41,998 nucleotides of DNA from positions 1 to 41,998 of the forward strand of contig CALBZE010000064.1 in NCBI GenBank assembly GCA_937889645.1, read 5' to 3'. The notes below the pieces were generated by a model. That model was not told the DNA's origin and searched no databases. It worked only from the letters and a program-made list of their open reading frames with translations. The position numbers and the translations under genes were made by a program. The stretch's first letter is position 1, and each line of letters begins with the position of its first letter. This DNA is from an uncultured bacterium (GTDB lineage: Bacteria > Gemmatimonadota > Gemmatimonadetes > Longimicrobiales > RSA9). Below, piece by piece: positions 14,944 to 22,942 of this stretch.

Positions 14944-16277
14944 TCCGGCCTCCTCCGTGCGATCGCCGCCATCTGCCCGATCACGACCGCCGCGCCCGCC
15001 GCATACGCCACCGCCGCGAGGCGCGCGACGAGGCCCGCGCCCAGCAGCGTCGCGACGACGATCCCGAGCGCGCCGTTCACGAGGAGCACGCCCGCGACCG
15101 TCGCCGTCCGCGCACGGTACAGCTCCGCGACGCGCGGCACCGGGCGCTTCCCCGCCAACGGGCCGAACCGGTGGTACCAGACCAGGAAGGGCAGGATCTT
15201 GTAGTAGTGCGCCGCCACGAACAGGCTGATCCCCAGCACCGCCGCGGCGATGTACGCGGTCACCACCCGCGGCGCCGACAGCCCCGTCCACAGCGCCGCC
15301 GGCGCCAGGAGCAGCGCCAGCGCAAGGAACGCGAGCGACGCGCCGGCCAACCGCATCCCCGGGTCGAGCTGCGGGCGGATCCGGTGGCGGAAGTACAGCT
15401 CGCCCTGCACCAGGAACGCAGCGGCGCCCACCCAGATCACGATCGCCGCGACCCGGAACATCACGACCGGCACGACGTGGTGCAGCAGCGCGAGCGTCAG
15501 CACGCCCGCCCCGACCAGCGTCGCAGCGAGCCGCCCCGGTCGCTCGCTCGCGCCGTGGCTCAGCAGGAACATCGGGAGCAGGTGCCGCGCGACGCCGATC
15601 ATCACCAGCAGCACCCACCCCGCGAGCGCCACGTGCATGTGCACGCCCAGCGCGAGGAACCGATGCTCGCCCAGCACGCCCGACCCCAGGTTCACCGCCA
15701 GCGTGAGCCCCAGCCCGATCGTCGCCAGCAGGAACACTCCCGCGCCCGCGAGCGACCACCACGTCAGGTCCCGCTTCCGCACCTTCGCGAGCGTGGCCCC
15801 CAGGTTCCCGACGAAGAGCGTGAGCCCCGTCGCGAACGCGACGGCGCCCCCCAGCAACAGCGGACGCTCGCCGCCGACCAGTCCACCCACGAACGCGAGC
15901 AGCCCCGGCACGTACAGCCAGAACCCCACGTGCGCGACGCGCTGCGATCGGATCGCCTGCAGCAGCGCCACCGGCAGGAACTGGTACAGCGCGCCGAGGA
16001 TCGACGTCGTGATCCAACCCAACGTGAAGAGGTGCGTCACGCCGACCACCTGAGGCAACGGGAACATCCCCAGCGCGACCAGCGGCGCCACCCACACCAG
16101 CCCCACCGCACCCACACCCCACAACGCGAGCGCGGCCGCGAAGTGCTCGCCCGGCAGGCGGAACGGCGGCGAGTTGGCCGCGGCGAGGCCGCCCGGCGCC
16201 GGCGAGGCAGCCGGGAAGGCCCCGGAAAGGGGCGAGCCGGGCGCCGGCGCCGGCGTCACACGCGCCGTCCCGCTCAT
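14940..16277 (-). CDS. 12-helix NnrS/heme-copper-related membrane protein
   Basis: 445 residues from ATG 16277; a longer frame to 16379 is possible, but the hydrophilic extension overlaps the control region. About 12 membrane helices, many with His: GVTHLFTLGWITTSILGALY, GVHMHVALAGWVLLVMIGVA (H-x-H), ARHLLPMFLLSHG, LHHVVPV, YFRHRI, and AAHYYKILPFLVWYHRFGP. These patterns recall NnrS and cbb3-type subunit I relatives, both heme and copper proteins linked to NO metabolism. It is the first gene of the operon, about 100 bases downstream of a predicted promoter. NO detoxification or transport is inferred. Confidence 0.72.
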   Translation of the reverse strand: MSGTARVTPAPAPGSPLSGAFPAASPAPGGLAAANSPPFRLPGEHFAAALALWGVGAVGLVWVAPLVALGMFPLPQVVGVTHLFTLGWITTSILGALYQFLPVALLQAIRSQRVAHVGFWLYVPGLLAFVGGLVGGERPLLLGGAVAFATGLTLFVGNLGATLAKVRKRDLTWWSLAGAGVFLLATIGLGLTLAVNLGSGVLGEHRFLALGVHMHVALAGWVLLVMIGVARHLLPMFLLSHGASERPGRLAATLVGAGVLTLALLHHVVPVVMFRVAAIVIWVGAAAFLVQGELYFRHRIRPQLDPGMRLAGASLAFLALALLLAPAALWTGLSAPRVVTAYIAAAVLGISLFVAAHYYKILPFLVWYHRFGPLAGKRPVPRVAELYRARTATVAGVLLVNGALGIVVATLLGAGLVARLAAVAYAAGAAVVIGQMAAIARRRPE

Positions 16278-16389
16278 CTCTTTTCCCCCGTCCACGGCAG
16301 CCGCGCTGCCTTCGCGCTCACTCTCATCCGGTCCCCTCGCCCGGTTGGCCCTCGCGTCATCGTTGAGAACGAGTCTCATCTCGCCCCCG

Positions 16390-16395
16390 AACGTA
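16390..16395 (-). promoter_or_regulatory. Candidate -10 box of the NO-response operon
   Basis: On the minus strand TACGTT fits TAnnnT. Its centre is 32 bases downstream of the centre of the TGTGA palindrome, which puts the palindrome near -41.5, the class II activator position for Crp/Fnr proteins. The predicted start near 16383 leaves a leader of about 105 bases. Confidence 0.35.
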
Positions 16396-16416
16396 GCCGC
16401 CCGTTCCCCACGGCGC

Positions 16417-16432
16417 TGTGACGAAAATCACA
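16417..16432. promoter_or_regulatory. Perfect Crp/Fnr-family palindrome TGTGA-N6-TCACA
   Basis: TGTGACGAAAATCACA in the divergent region between the NO-response operon and the nos operon. It is the full CRP-type consensus on both half-sites. It matches the specificity predicted from the Crp/Fnr protein encoded at 10583-11317 (Arg-Glu-x3-Arg recognition helix). It may control both directions. Confidence 0.7.
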
Positions 16433-16459
16433 CACCCGCCCTTATCCATCGCGTAGCGG

Positions 16460-16492
16460 AATTCCCTACAGATCCCTTCCGCAATTCCCTAC
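16460..16492. repeat. Direct repeat AATTCCCTAC (two copies) in the nos upstream region
   Basis: AATTCCCTAC occurs at 16460-16469 and 16483-16492, 23 bases apart. The first copy is also preceded by GTAGCGG, giving a partial palindrome GTAG-GGAATTCC-CTAC. Possible binding sites of a second regulator upstream of the cupredoxin-nosZ operon. Confidence 0.35.
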
Positions 16493-16540
16493 CAAAGTTC
16501 CTCCGTTCCCCGACTGCCGGGGGCGGGGCGCGCCGCTATT

Positions 16541-16558
16541 TATCACCCCCAAATGATA
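16541..16558. promoter_or_regulatory. Inverted repeat TATCA-N8-TGATA with overlapping AT-rich box
   Basis: The only AT-rich patch just upstream of the cupredoxin gene. TATTTAT at 16537-16543 could serve as a -10 box, and TATCA/TGATA flank 8 bases of CCCCCAAA. Either a promoter with an operator or chance; there is no good -35. Confidence 0.3.
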
Positions 16559-16613
16559 TTTCCCCGGCGGCCGAGTGAGCGCCGCACTGAGAGACCGAAC
16601 ACAGGAGGACGGG

Positions 16614-17051
16614 ATGAAAGCGACCGGATGGCTCCTCGCCGCGGCGGTGGTGATGGCGGGGTGTGGGGCGGATGCGCCCGCGGGGGCGAACGCGGGCGGC
16701 GCGGCGGCGTCGATGCCGGCGGCGAAGGCGGAGGCGGCGGTGACACCAACGGGCACCGTGATCGAGGTGGCGATGGTCACCGACGGAGCCGGCAACTACT
16801 TCGAGCCGAGCGAAATCCGCGCGCGACGCGGGGATGTGCTTCGCTTCAAGCTCGTGTCGGGTGTCCACAACGTCTCGTTCCCCGCGGATCAGGCGAGCGT
16901 GAAGACGCGGCTCCCGGAGGTCGGCCCGTACCTGCAGCTCCCCGGGCAGACCTACGACGTGGTCGTTTCGATGGAGCCGGGGACCTACGGGTTCCAGTGC
17001 GACCCGCACGCGGCGCTCGGGATGGTCGGCACGCTCGAGGTCGTGGAGTAG
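16614..17051 (+). CDS. Type-1 blue copper lipoprotein (plastocyanin-like)
   Basis: 145 residues. A lipoprotein signal ends in V-M-A-G-C17, followed by an Ala/Gly-rich spacer (to about 45) and one cupredoxin domain. The copper ligands are H85 (SGVHNVSF), C129, H132 and M137 (C-x2-H-x4-M in CDPHAALGM), the plastocyanin pattern. Start ATG 16614 follows AGGAGGAC. It is lipid-anchored, probably in the periplasm, and sits 64 bases before nosZ in the same direction, so it is the obvious candidate electron donor to the NosZ CuA site, or a copper carrier. A small GGGCGC/GCGCCC hairpin lies between the two genes (17075-17091). Confidence 0.88.
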   Translation: MKATGWLLAAAVVMAGCGADAPAGANAGGAAASMPAAKAEAAVTPTGTVIEVAMVTDGAGNYFEPSEIRARRGDVLRFKLVSGVHNVSFPADQASVKTRLPEVGPYLQLPGQTYDVVVSMEPGTYGFQCDPHAALGMVGTLEVVE

Positions 17052-17115
17052 CGGCGACGTCGGGCGAGACCACAGGGCGCATCGAGCGCCCGGACAACAC
17101 AACTCCTCGGAGGCA

Positions 17116-19107
17116 ATGATGAACAAACGGACGATTGGCTCGATCGTGGTGGGCGTGGTCGCCGTCGTCGTCGTGGCGTGGATCGCCACGCTGGGTGACC
17201 GCCGGCCGACGGTGCCGGGCGAGCAGGTGATGGCGACGGCCGACGTCCAGGCGGCGGCGCTACGGACGTACATCAAACCCGGCGACCTGGACGAGTACTA
17301 CCTGTTCTACTCGGGTGGGCACTCGGGACAGATCTTCGTGGCGGGCGTGCCGTCGATGCGGCACATCGCGACGATCCCGGTCTTCACGCCGTACCCCGGG
17401 ACCGGCTACGGCTTCGACGAAGAGACGAAGGCGATGCTGGGCGGTTACACGTGGGGCGACGTGCACCACCCCGCCCTGTCGAAGACCAACGGCGACTACG
17501 ACGGCCGGTGGCTCTTCGTGAACGACAACGCGAACAACCGCGTCGCGCGGATCGACCTGCGGGACTTCAAGACGAAGCAGATCATCGGGCCGATCCCGAA
17601 CACGATGGGGAACCACGGCTCGTCGATGGTGACGGACAACACCGAGTACGCGCTGGTGGCTACGCGCTTCAGCGTGCCGGTCCCGCAGCGGTACGAGCCG
17701 GTCGAGGATTACGCGACGAAGTACAAGGGCGCGGTCACGGGGATCAAGATCGACCCCAACAGCGGCGAGATGTCGATCGGCTGGCAGATCCTGACGCCGC
17801 CGTTCAACTGGGACCTGGGCGCGACCGGTAAGGGCCCGTCGGTGGATTGGGCGTTCTGGACGAGCTACAACGCGGAGCGGGCGACGGGGAAGCTGGAGAT
17901 CACGGCGTCGCAGCGCGACCGCGACTACGTGGCGGTGGTGAACTGGCGTGCGGCCGAGCGCGCGGTGCGTGAGGGGCGCGGCAGGAGGATCTCCGGCGTC
18001 CCGGTCCTCGACCCGGCCGAGGTCGAGGGCGTGATGTACCTGGTCCCGTGCGCGAAGAGCCCGCACGGTGTCGATGTGGACCCGAGCGGCGAGTACATCA
18101 TCTGCTCCGGGAAGCTCTCGCCGACGGTCACGATCTACTCCTGGGAGAAGCTGAAGAAGGCGATCGACGCGAAGGCGTTCTCCGGCCACGAGGACGGGAT
18201 CCCGGTCCTGGACTACGACCAGGTCGTCGTCATGGAGGTCCCGGTCGGGCTCGGCCCGCTGCACACGCAGTTCGACGGCCGCGGTAACGCGTACACCTCG
18301 CTCTTCGTCGAGAGCGCGGTCGTGAAGTGGAAGCTGCCGCCGTACGCGCCGGGGACGGACCCCGAGTCGCTGGTTCTGCAGAAGATCCCGGTGCACTTCA
18401 ACATCGGCCACCTGGTCACGGCCCACGGGGACACCAAGAACCCGCGCGGCGACTACCTGGTCGCGATGAACAAGCTCTCGAAGGGCCGGCACCTGAGCGT
18501 CGGGCCGTCGATCCCGGAGAGCTCGCAGCTGATCGACATCAAGACGGGCGATCGGATGACGATGCTCTACGAGGCGTTCACGGAGCCGGAGCCGCACTTC
18601 GCGCAGCTGGTGCACCGCGACGTGCTCAAGCCGATCGAGTTCTACCCGAAGGAGGAGAACCGCAACCCGAACGCGATCTGGAGCCCGTCGGAGGCGAAGG
18701 TCGTGCGGAACGCGCGCACGCGGACGGTCGAGGCGTGGGTCTACGCGATCCGCACCTACTTCGAGCCCGGCCGGATCCAGGTACAGGAGGGTGACACGGT
18801 CATCATCCACATCACGAACGCCGAGCAGCAGCAGGACGAGATCCACGGCTTCGGCATCACCGAGTACGACAAGAACGTCGTGATCGACCCCGGCGAGACG
18901 AAGACGGTGAAGTTCGTGGCCGACAAGTACGGCGTCTACCCGTACTACTGCACGAACTTCTGCTCGGCGCTCCACCAGGAGATGCAGGGCTACATCGAGG
19001 TCGTCCCGCGCGGGATGCGTCTGACGATGTACGACAACGGCGAGGGCGAGATGCGCTTCGAGCGCCGCGAGCCCGCGCTCGCGATGGCCGGCCACGAGGG
19101 ACACTGA
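17116..19107 (+). CDS. nosZ: Nitrous oxide reductase, clade II (Sec-type)
   Basis: 663 residues; reduces N2O to N2 in the periplasm. The N-terminus is one Lys/Arg-start hydrophobic segment (about 7-26) without a twin-arginine motif, as in clade II enzymes. The seven CuZ His can be placed in DVHHP (H117, H118), GNHGS (H167), SPHGVD, LHTQFD, TAHGD and EPHF. The C-terminal cupredoxin domain carries the CuA site C612-x3-C616-x3-H620-x2-M623 (CTNFCSALHQEM) plus the upstream His in DEIHGFG. Length is usual for the clade. GGAGG precedes ATG 17116/17119. nosB, nosD, nosF and nosY follow, which supports the clade assignment. Confidence 0.97.
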   Translation: MMNKRTIGSIVVGVVAVVVVAWIATLGDRRPTVPGEQVMATADVQAAALRTYIKPGDLDEYYLFYSGGHSGQIFVAGVPSMRHIATIPVFTPYPGTGYGFDEETKAMLGGYTWGDVHHPALSKTNGDYDGRWLFVNDNANNRVARIDLRDFKTKQIIGPIPNTMGNHGSSMVTDNTEYALVATRFSVPVPQRYEPVEDYATKYKGAVTGIKIDPNSGEMSIGWQILTPPFNWDLGATGKGPSVDWAFWTSYNAERATGKLEITASQRDRDYVAVVNWRAAERAVREGRGRRISGVPVLDPAEVEGVMYLVPCAKSPHGVDVDPSGEYIICSGKLSPTVTIYSWEKLKKAIDAKAFSGHEDGIPVLDYDQVVVMEVPVGLGPLHTQFDGRGNAYTSLFVESAVVKWKLPPYAPGTDPESLVLQKIPVHFNIGHLVTAHGDTKNPRGDYLVAMNKLSKGRHLSVGPSIPESSQLIDIKTGDRMTMLYEAFTEPEPHFAQLVHRDVLKPIEFYPKEENRNPNAIWSPSEAKVVRNARTRTVEAWVYAIRTYFEPGRIQVQEGDTVIIHITNAEQQQDEIHGFGITEYDKNVVIDPGETKTVKFVADKYGVYPYYCTNFCSALHQEMQGYIEVVPRGMRLTMYDNGEGEMRFERREPALAMAGHEGH

Positions 19108-19119
19108 ACCCTGGCGCCA

Positions 19120-19152
19120 CTCGCGCCTCCGGGCGGGGCCCGGAGGCGCGAG
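19120..19152 (+). terminator. Very stable hairpin between nosZ and nosB
   Basis: Perfect 15-bp stem CTCGCGCCTCCGGGC / GCCCGGAGGCGCGAG with a GGG loop, flanked by GGCGCC on each side. There is no T-tract. It lies in the 69-base nosZ-nosB gap and probably protects the nosZ 3' end or partly stops transcription, lowering nosBDFY relative to nosZ. Confidence 0.6.
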
Positions 19153-19176
19153 CCCGGGCGCCGATGCGAGGAGAGC

Positions 19177-19800
19177 ATGCAGACGAACACGCTTAGGACC
19201 GGCCTGCTGGTCACGGCGGCGATCCTGGTGGCCGCGTCGATCTTCCTTCCGCTCTGGGGGATGACGCTGGTCAGCGTACAGTACCCGGAGGGGCTCCGGA
19301 TGGTGGTCTATCCGACGAAGATCGTCGGCGACATCACCGAGCTCAACCTGCTCAACCACTACATCGGGATGGCGGAGATCGACGAGGACTTCTTCGTCGA
19401 GCTGGACGCGCTCCCGATCCTGTTCGGCGCAATCGCGGTCATGACGGCGGCGGCGGCGTTCGTGCGCCGGTGGTGGGCCTCGGCGGTCCCCCTCGCGGCG
19501 ATGACGGGGACCGCGATCTACGGCTTCTGGAGCATGAGCCGCCGGCTGTACCAGTTCGGCCACGACCTGGACCCGAACGCCGCGATCAAGATCGAGCCGT
19601 TCACGCCGCCGATGATCGGCGAGCACGTGATCGCCCAGTTCGGGACCTACGCCTACTTCTCGTGGGGCACGATCCTCCCCGCGGTGGCGGGCGGGATCGT
19701 GGCGTACGTGCTCTGGCGCGACCTGCAAGAGCATCGCGCGGCCGCGCCCGGGCGGCGGGAGCTGGGGCTGCTTCGCAACCCGCTCGGCGTGGAGGGGTGA
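19177..19800 (+). CDS. nosB: NosB-type membrane protein of clade II nos clusters
   Basis: 207 residues with four hydrophobic segments (about 10-30, 80-100, 105-120, 165-185) and an extracytoplasmic loop containing YPTKIVGDITELNLLNHYIGM. Position directly after nosZ and the topology fit NosB, found in clade II clusters such as that of Wolinella and absent from clade I. GAGGAGA precedes ATG 19177. Its stop overlaps the nosD start (TGATG). It is needed for N2O respiration where tested, but its molecular role is unclear. Confidence 0.82.
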   Translation: MQTNTLRTGLLVTAAILVAASIFLPLWGMTLVSVQYPEGLRMVVYPTKIVGDITELNLLNHYIGMAEIDEDFFVELDALPILFGAIAVMTAAAAFVRRWWASAVPLAAMTGTAIYGFWSMSRRLYQFGHDLDPNAAIKIEPFTPPMIGEHVIAQFGTYAYFSWGTILPAVAGGIVAYVLWRDLQEHRAAAPGRRELGLLRNPLGVEG

Positions 19801-21311
19801 TGCCCCGCGTCCTGGCTCTGGCGGCGCTGGCCTTCGCGCCGGCGGCGGTGGTCCTGCCAGCGGTGGTACGGTCCGCGGCGGTCCCGCCGGTGGAAGTCCC
19901 GCCCGTGGCCGCGCAGCTCGCGCTTCACGGCGAGACGCGCGACCACGCCCGGGACGCGGCCGCCGCCGAGCCCGCCGGCAATGCGCTGCGCGTCGGCCCC
20001 GGCTCGCCCTACCGCACCGTCCAGGACGCGATTTTCGCCGCGCGCCCCGGCGACACGATCCACATCCCCGCAGGCGTACACCACGGGCCGATCCACATCG
20101 ATCGGCCGATCGTCCTCATCGGCGAAGACGGCGCGATCCTCGACGGCGGCGGCCACGGCACCGTCGTCCACGTCATGGCGGACGACGTCGAGATCCGCGG
20201 CCTCACGATCCGCGGGAGCGGCCACTCGCTCGACCACGACGACGCGGCGATCAAGCTCGACGGCTGCGTCGGCTGTCGCGTCGTCGACAACCGCATCGAG
20301 GCCGCGCTCCACGGCGTCTACCTCCTCCGCGCGTCCCGGTCGACCATTGCGCGCAACGTGATCGAAGGCGACGCAGGCCGGGCCGAGGCGCGGCGGGGGA
20401 ACGGGATACACCTGTACCACTCGACCGGGAATCGGCTGGAGGGGAACCGGATCCGCGCCGTGCGGGACGGGATCTACTTCTCCTTCGCGGACTGGAACGA
20501 CGTCGTCGCCAACCGCGTCACCGGAGTCCGCTACGGGCTCCACTACATGTACTCGAACGACAATCGCTTCACGGGGAACGAGTTCCGCCGGAACGCGGCC
20601 GGTGCGGCGATCATGTTCTCGAACCGCATCTCGTTCCGCGACAACATCTTCGCCGACCACACCGGGTACCGCGCGTACGGGATCCTGCTCCAGACGGCCA
20701 CGCGCGTCACGGCCCAGGGGAACCGCATCGTCGGGAACCGGGTCGGGCTGCACCTCGACAACTCGCTGGACAACCGGATCGTGGGGAACGCGATCGCGCA
20801 CAACGGGATCGGGATCGACCTGCTCTCGAGCGCGGAAGCGAACGTTTTCGCGGAGAACGCGATCGCGGGGAACCGCGTCGCGGTGCGTCCGGCGCAGGGC
20901 GGCGGGGAGAACGCGTGGGCCGAGGCCGGCCGCGGCAACTGGTGGGGCGACCCGTCGGTCTACGACTTCGACGGCGACGGCATCGGCGACCGCCCGTACC
21001 GCGCGGGCGATCCGTTCGCGACGCTGGCCCAGGCGCGCCCCGCGCTCGAGGCGTTCACCGGCACTCTGGCCGCCCGGGCGCTGGCGTGGGCCGACCGCGC
21101 CTTCCCGGTGTTCGGGCTCCCCACCGTCGTCGACCCGGCGCCGCTCGCGCGCGCCCCGGAAGGGCTGCCGCTCGAGGTGCCGCCGGACACGTCGGCCGAC
21201 GCGTCGAGCGACGACGCCTACGACTGGGGCGCCGGCCGCGCCCGCGGCCGCGCCGGCGACCCGACCGCCGGCCACGCCGCCGACCCCCACGAGGCCGGGC
21301 ACCACCACTGA
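19800..21311 (+). CDS. nosD: NosD, periplasmic copper-loading beta-helix protein
   Basis: 503 residues. A signal peptide (about 1-25) is followed by a right-handed beta-helix of CASH/NosD repeats from about 60 to 400 (for example GNRIVGNRVGLHLDNSLDNR and YGLHYMYSNDNRFTGNEF). Then comes the typical GNWWGD...YDFDGDGIGDRPY end motif. NosD works with the NosFY ABC transporter in maturing the NosZ copper clusters. The extreme C-terminus is His-rich (HAADPHEAGHHH), which is not a usual NosD feature. The start overlaps the nosB stop by one base. Confidence 0.93.
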   Translation: MPRVLALAALAFAPAAVVLPAVVRSAAVPPVEVPPVAAQLALHGETRDHARDAAAAEPAGNALRVGPGSPYRTVQDAIFAARPGDTIHIPAGVHHGPIHIDRPIVLIGEDGAILDGGGHGTVVHVMADDVEIRGLTIRGSGHSLDHDDAAIKLDGCVGCRVVDNRIEAALHGVYLLRASRSTIARNVIEGDAGRAEARRGNGIHLYHSTGNRLEGNRIRAVRDGIYFSFADWNDVVANRVTGVRYGLHYMYSNDNRFTGNEFRRNAAGAAIMFSNRISFRDNIFADHTGYRAYGILLQTATRVTAQGNRIVGNRVGLHLDNSLDNRIVGNAIAHNGIGIDLLSSAEANVFAENAIAGNRVAVRPAQGGGENAWAEAGRGNWWGDPSVYDFDGDGIGDRPYRAGDPFATLAQARPALEAFTGTLAARALAWADRAFPVFGLPTVVDPAPLARAPEGLPLEVPPDTSADASSDDAYDWGAGRARGRAGDPTAGHAADPHEAGHHH

Positions 21312-21328
21312 ACCGCGGGAGGACGGAG

Positions 21329-22066
21329 ATGATCCGCTACGAAGGATTCACCAAGCGATACGGCCGGACGACCGCCGTCGCCGGGCTCGACCTGGAGGTC
21401 CGCGAGGGCGAGACGCTCGCGCTGGTCGGCCCGAACGGCTCCGGCAAGACGACGACGCTCAAGGCGGCCGTCGGGCTGATCCGCCCCACGGCGGGGTGCG
21501 TCACCGTCGACGGCCACGATGCCTCGACCCGCGCGGCGCGCGAGCGGCTCGGCTACCTCCCGCAGCGCCTGGCGTTCCCCGAGTCGGCGACGGCGCGCGA
21601 GATCGTCGCCTTCTACGCCCGCCTCCGCGGCGCCGACCCGCGGGAAGTGGACCGCAACCTGGAGCGGGTCGGGCTCGCCGCCGACGCGTCGCGGGAGGTC
21701 CAGGGATTCTCCGGCGGGATGCTCCAGCGACTCGGAATCGCCGTCGCGCTCCTCGGCCGGCCCCGCGCGCTCCTCCTCGACGAACCGAGCGCCGCGCTCG
21801 ACCCGACGGGCGCGCTCGACGTGCGCGAGATCGTCGCTGAGATCGCCCGCGAGGGCACGACCGTGATGCTGTCGTCGCACGATCTGGCCGAGGTCGCAGC
21901 GCTCGCCGACCGCGTCGCCTTCTTCGTGGACGGCGAGCTGCGCGCCGTCGGACGGCCGCAAGAGCTCATCGACTCGCTCGGCGTCGCCGCGGCGATCCCG
22001 CCCGGCACGTCCGACCTGGAGGTCCTCTACCGCGCCTTCACGGCGCCCGCGCGGAGGGTCGCATGA
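21329..22066 (+). CDS. nosF: NosF, ABC transporter ATPase
   Basis: 245 residues, one ABC ATPase domain. Walker A GPNGSGKTTTLKAA, Q-loop YLPQRLAFPE, signature FSGGMLQRLGIA, Walker B ALLLDEPSAALD and switch His MLSSHDLAEV. Start ATG 21329 follows GGAGGACGGAG. It forms NosFY with the next gene and powers delivery of a sulfur or copper-chaperone function to NosD and NosZ. Confidence 0.95.
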   Translation: MIRYEGFTKRYGRTTAVAGLDLEVREGETLALVGPNGSGKTTTLKAAVGLIRPTAGCVTVDGHDASTRAARERLGYLPQRLAFPESATAREIVAFYARLRGADPREVDRNLERVGLAADASREVQGFSGGMLQRLGIAVALLGRPRALLLDEPSAALDPTGALDVREIVAEIAREGTTVMLSSHDLAEVAALADRVAFFVDGELRAVGRPQELIDSLGVAAAIPPGTSDLEVLYRAFTAPARRVA

Positions 22067-22881
22067 ACGCAGTCGCCATCATCGCCGCGCAGGAGCTGCG
22101 CACGGTCCTGCGGAGCCGGCTCGTTGCTGGGTTCGGATTCCTGTTCTGCGGGCTCGCGCTGGCGATCACGCTCGGCGGGCTCGCGGCGAGCGGCCAGGTC
22201 CTCGTCCAGGGCTTCACGCGCACCGCGGTCTCGCTCCTGAACCTGTCGCTCTACCTGCTTCCGCTCCTCGGGCTGGTCCTCGGCGCGACGGCGTTCTCCG
22301 CGCCCCACGACGGCACCGAGCTGCTCCTCGCCCAGCCGGTCGGCCGGTCGGCCGCGCTCTTCGGCCGCGCGCTCGGGCTGGCCGGCGCATTCGCGATCAT
22401 TGCGGGGGCCGGGTTCGGCGCCGCGGCGCTCCTCGTTGCGGCGCGGGCAGGAACCGCCGGCTTCGGCGGCTTCCTCGCCGCTTCGATCGGCGCGACGCTG
22501 GTCGGATTGGCCGGGCTCGGCGTCGGCGTGCTCCTCGGCGTCTCCACCCGGACCCGGGCGACCGCCACGGGCGCCGCGCTCGCCGCCTGGTTCGCGGCCG
22601 CCGTCCTCTACGACCTCGCCGCGATCCTGGTCCTCCAGGTCGCGGGCTCCGGCGACGTCGACGGCTGGCTCGTCGCGCTCCTCACCCTCAACCCGATCGA
22701 CGGCGCGCGCACGCTCGGCCTCGTCTCCCTCGGCGCCGACGTGCTCCTGGGTCCGACCGGCGCGGCACTCGAGCACGCCCTCGGCGGGGCGGGCGGCGCG
22801 TGGATCCTCGCATCGCTGGCCGCGTGGCTCGTGGCGCCGCTGGGGGTGGCGGCGTGGAGGTTCGGGAGGAGGGATTTCTGA
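22063..22881 (+). CDS. nosY: NosY, ABC transporter permease
   Basis: 272 residues, six helices, ABC-2 permease type. It begins AVAIIAAQELRTVLRSRLVA with the usual cytoplasmic amphipathic helix, and has the conserved region LNPIDGARTLGLVSLGADVL before the last helices. ATG overlaps the nosF stop (ATGA). It is the last nos gene here: no nosL, nosR, nosX or cytochrome genes follow. Confidence 0.93.
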   Translation: MNAVAIIAAQELRTVLRSRLVAGFGFLFCGLALAITLGGLAASGQVLVQGFTRTAVSLLNLSLYLLPLLGLVLGATAFSAPHDGTELLLAQPVGRSAALFGRALGLAGAFAIIAGAGFGAAALLVAARAGTAGFGGFLAASIGATLVGLAGLGVGVLLGVSTRTRATATGAALAAWFAAAVLYDLAAILVLQVAGSGDVDGWLVALLTLNPIDGARTLGLVSLGADVLLGPTGAALEHALGGAGGAWILASLAAWLVAPLGVAAWRFGRRDF

Positions 22882-22919
22882 GCGCCCGGCCGCGGCGTCG
22901 AGCCGCCGCGGCCAGGCGC
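22882..22919. terminator. Bidirectional hairpin between nosY and the SLATT gene
   Basis: GCGCC-C-GGCCGCGGC, an 8-base loop, then GCCGCGGCC-A-GGCGC: a 14-bp stem with a single C/A mismatch, placed between convergent stop codons. There is no T-tract on either side, but the position suits a shared terminator. Confidence 0.55.
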
Positions 22920-22942
22920 CCGGTCACCGTAGCCGGCCGGAT

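Noticed and set aside
17260..19734. An 824-codon minus-strand frame opposite nosZ and nosB.
   Set aside because: Shadow of nosZ; no domain, no ribosome-binding site, biased composition.
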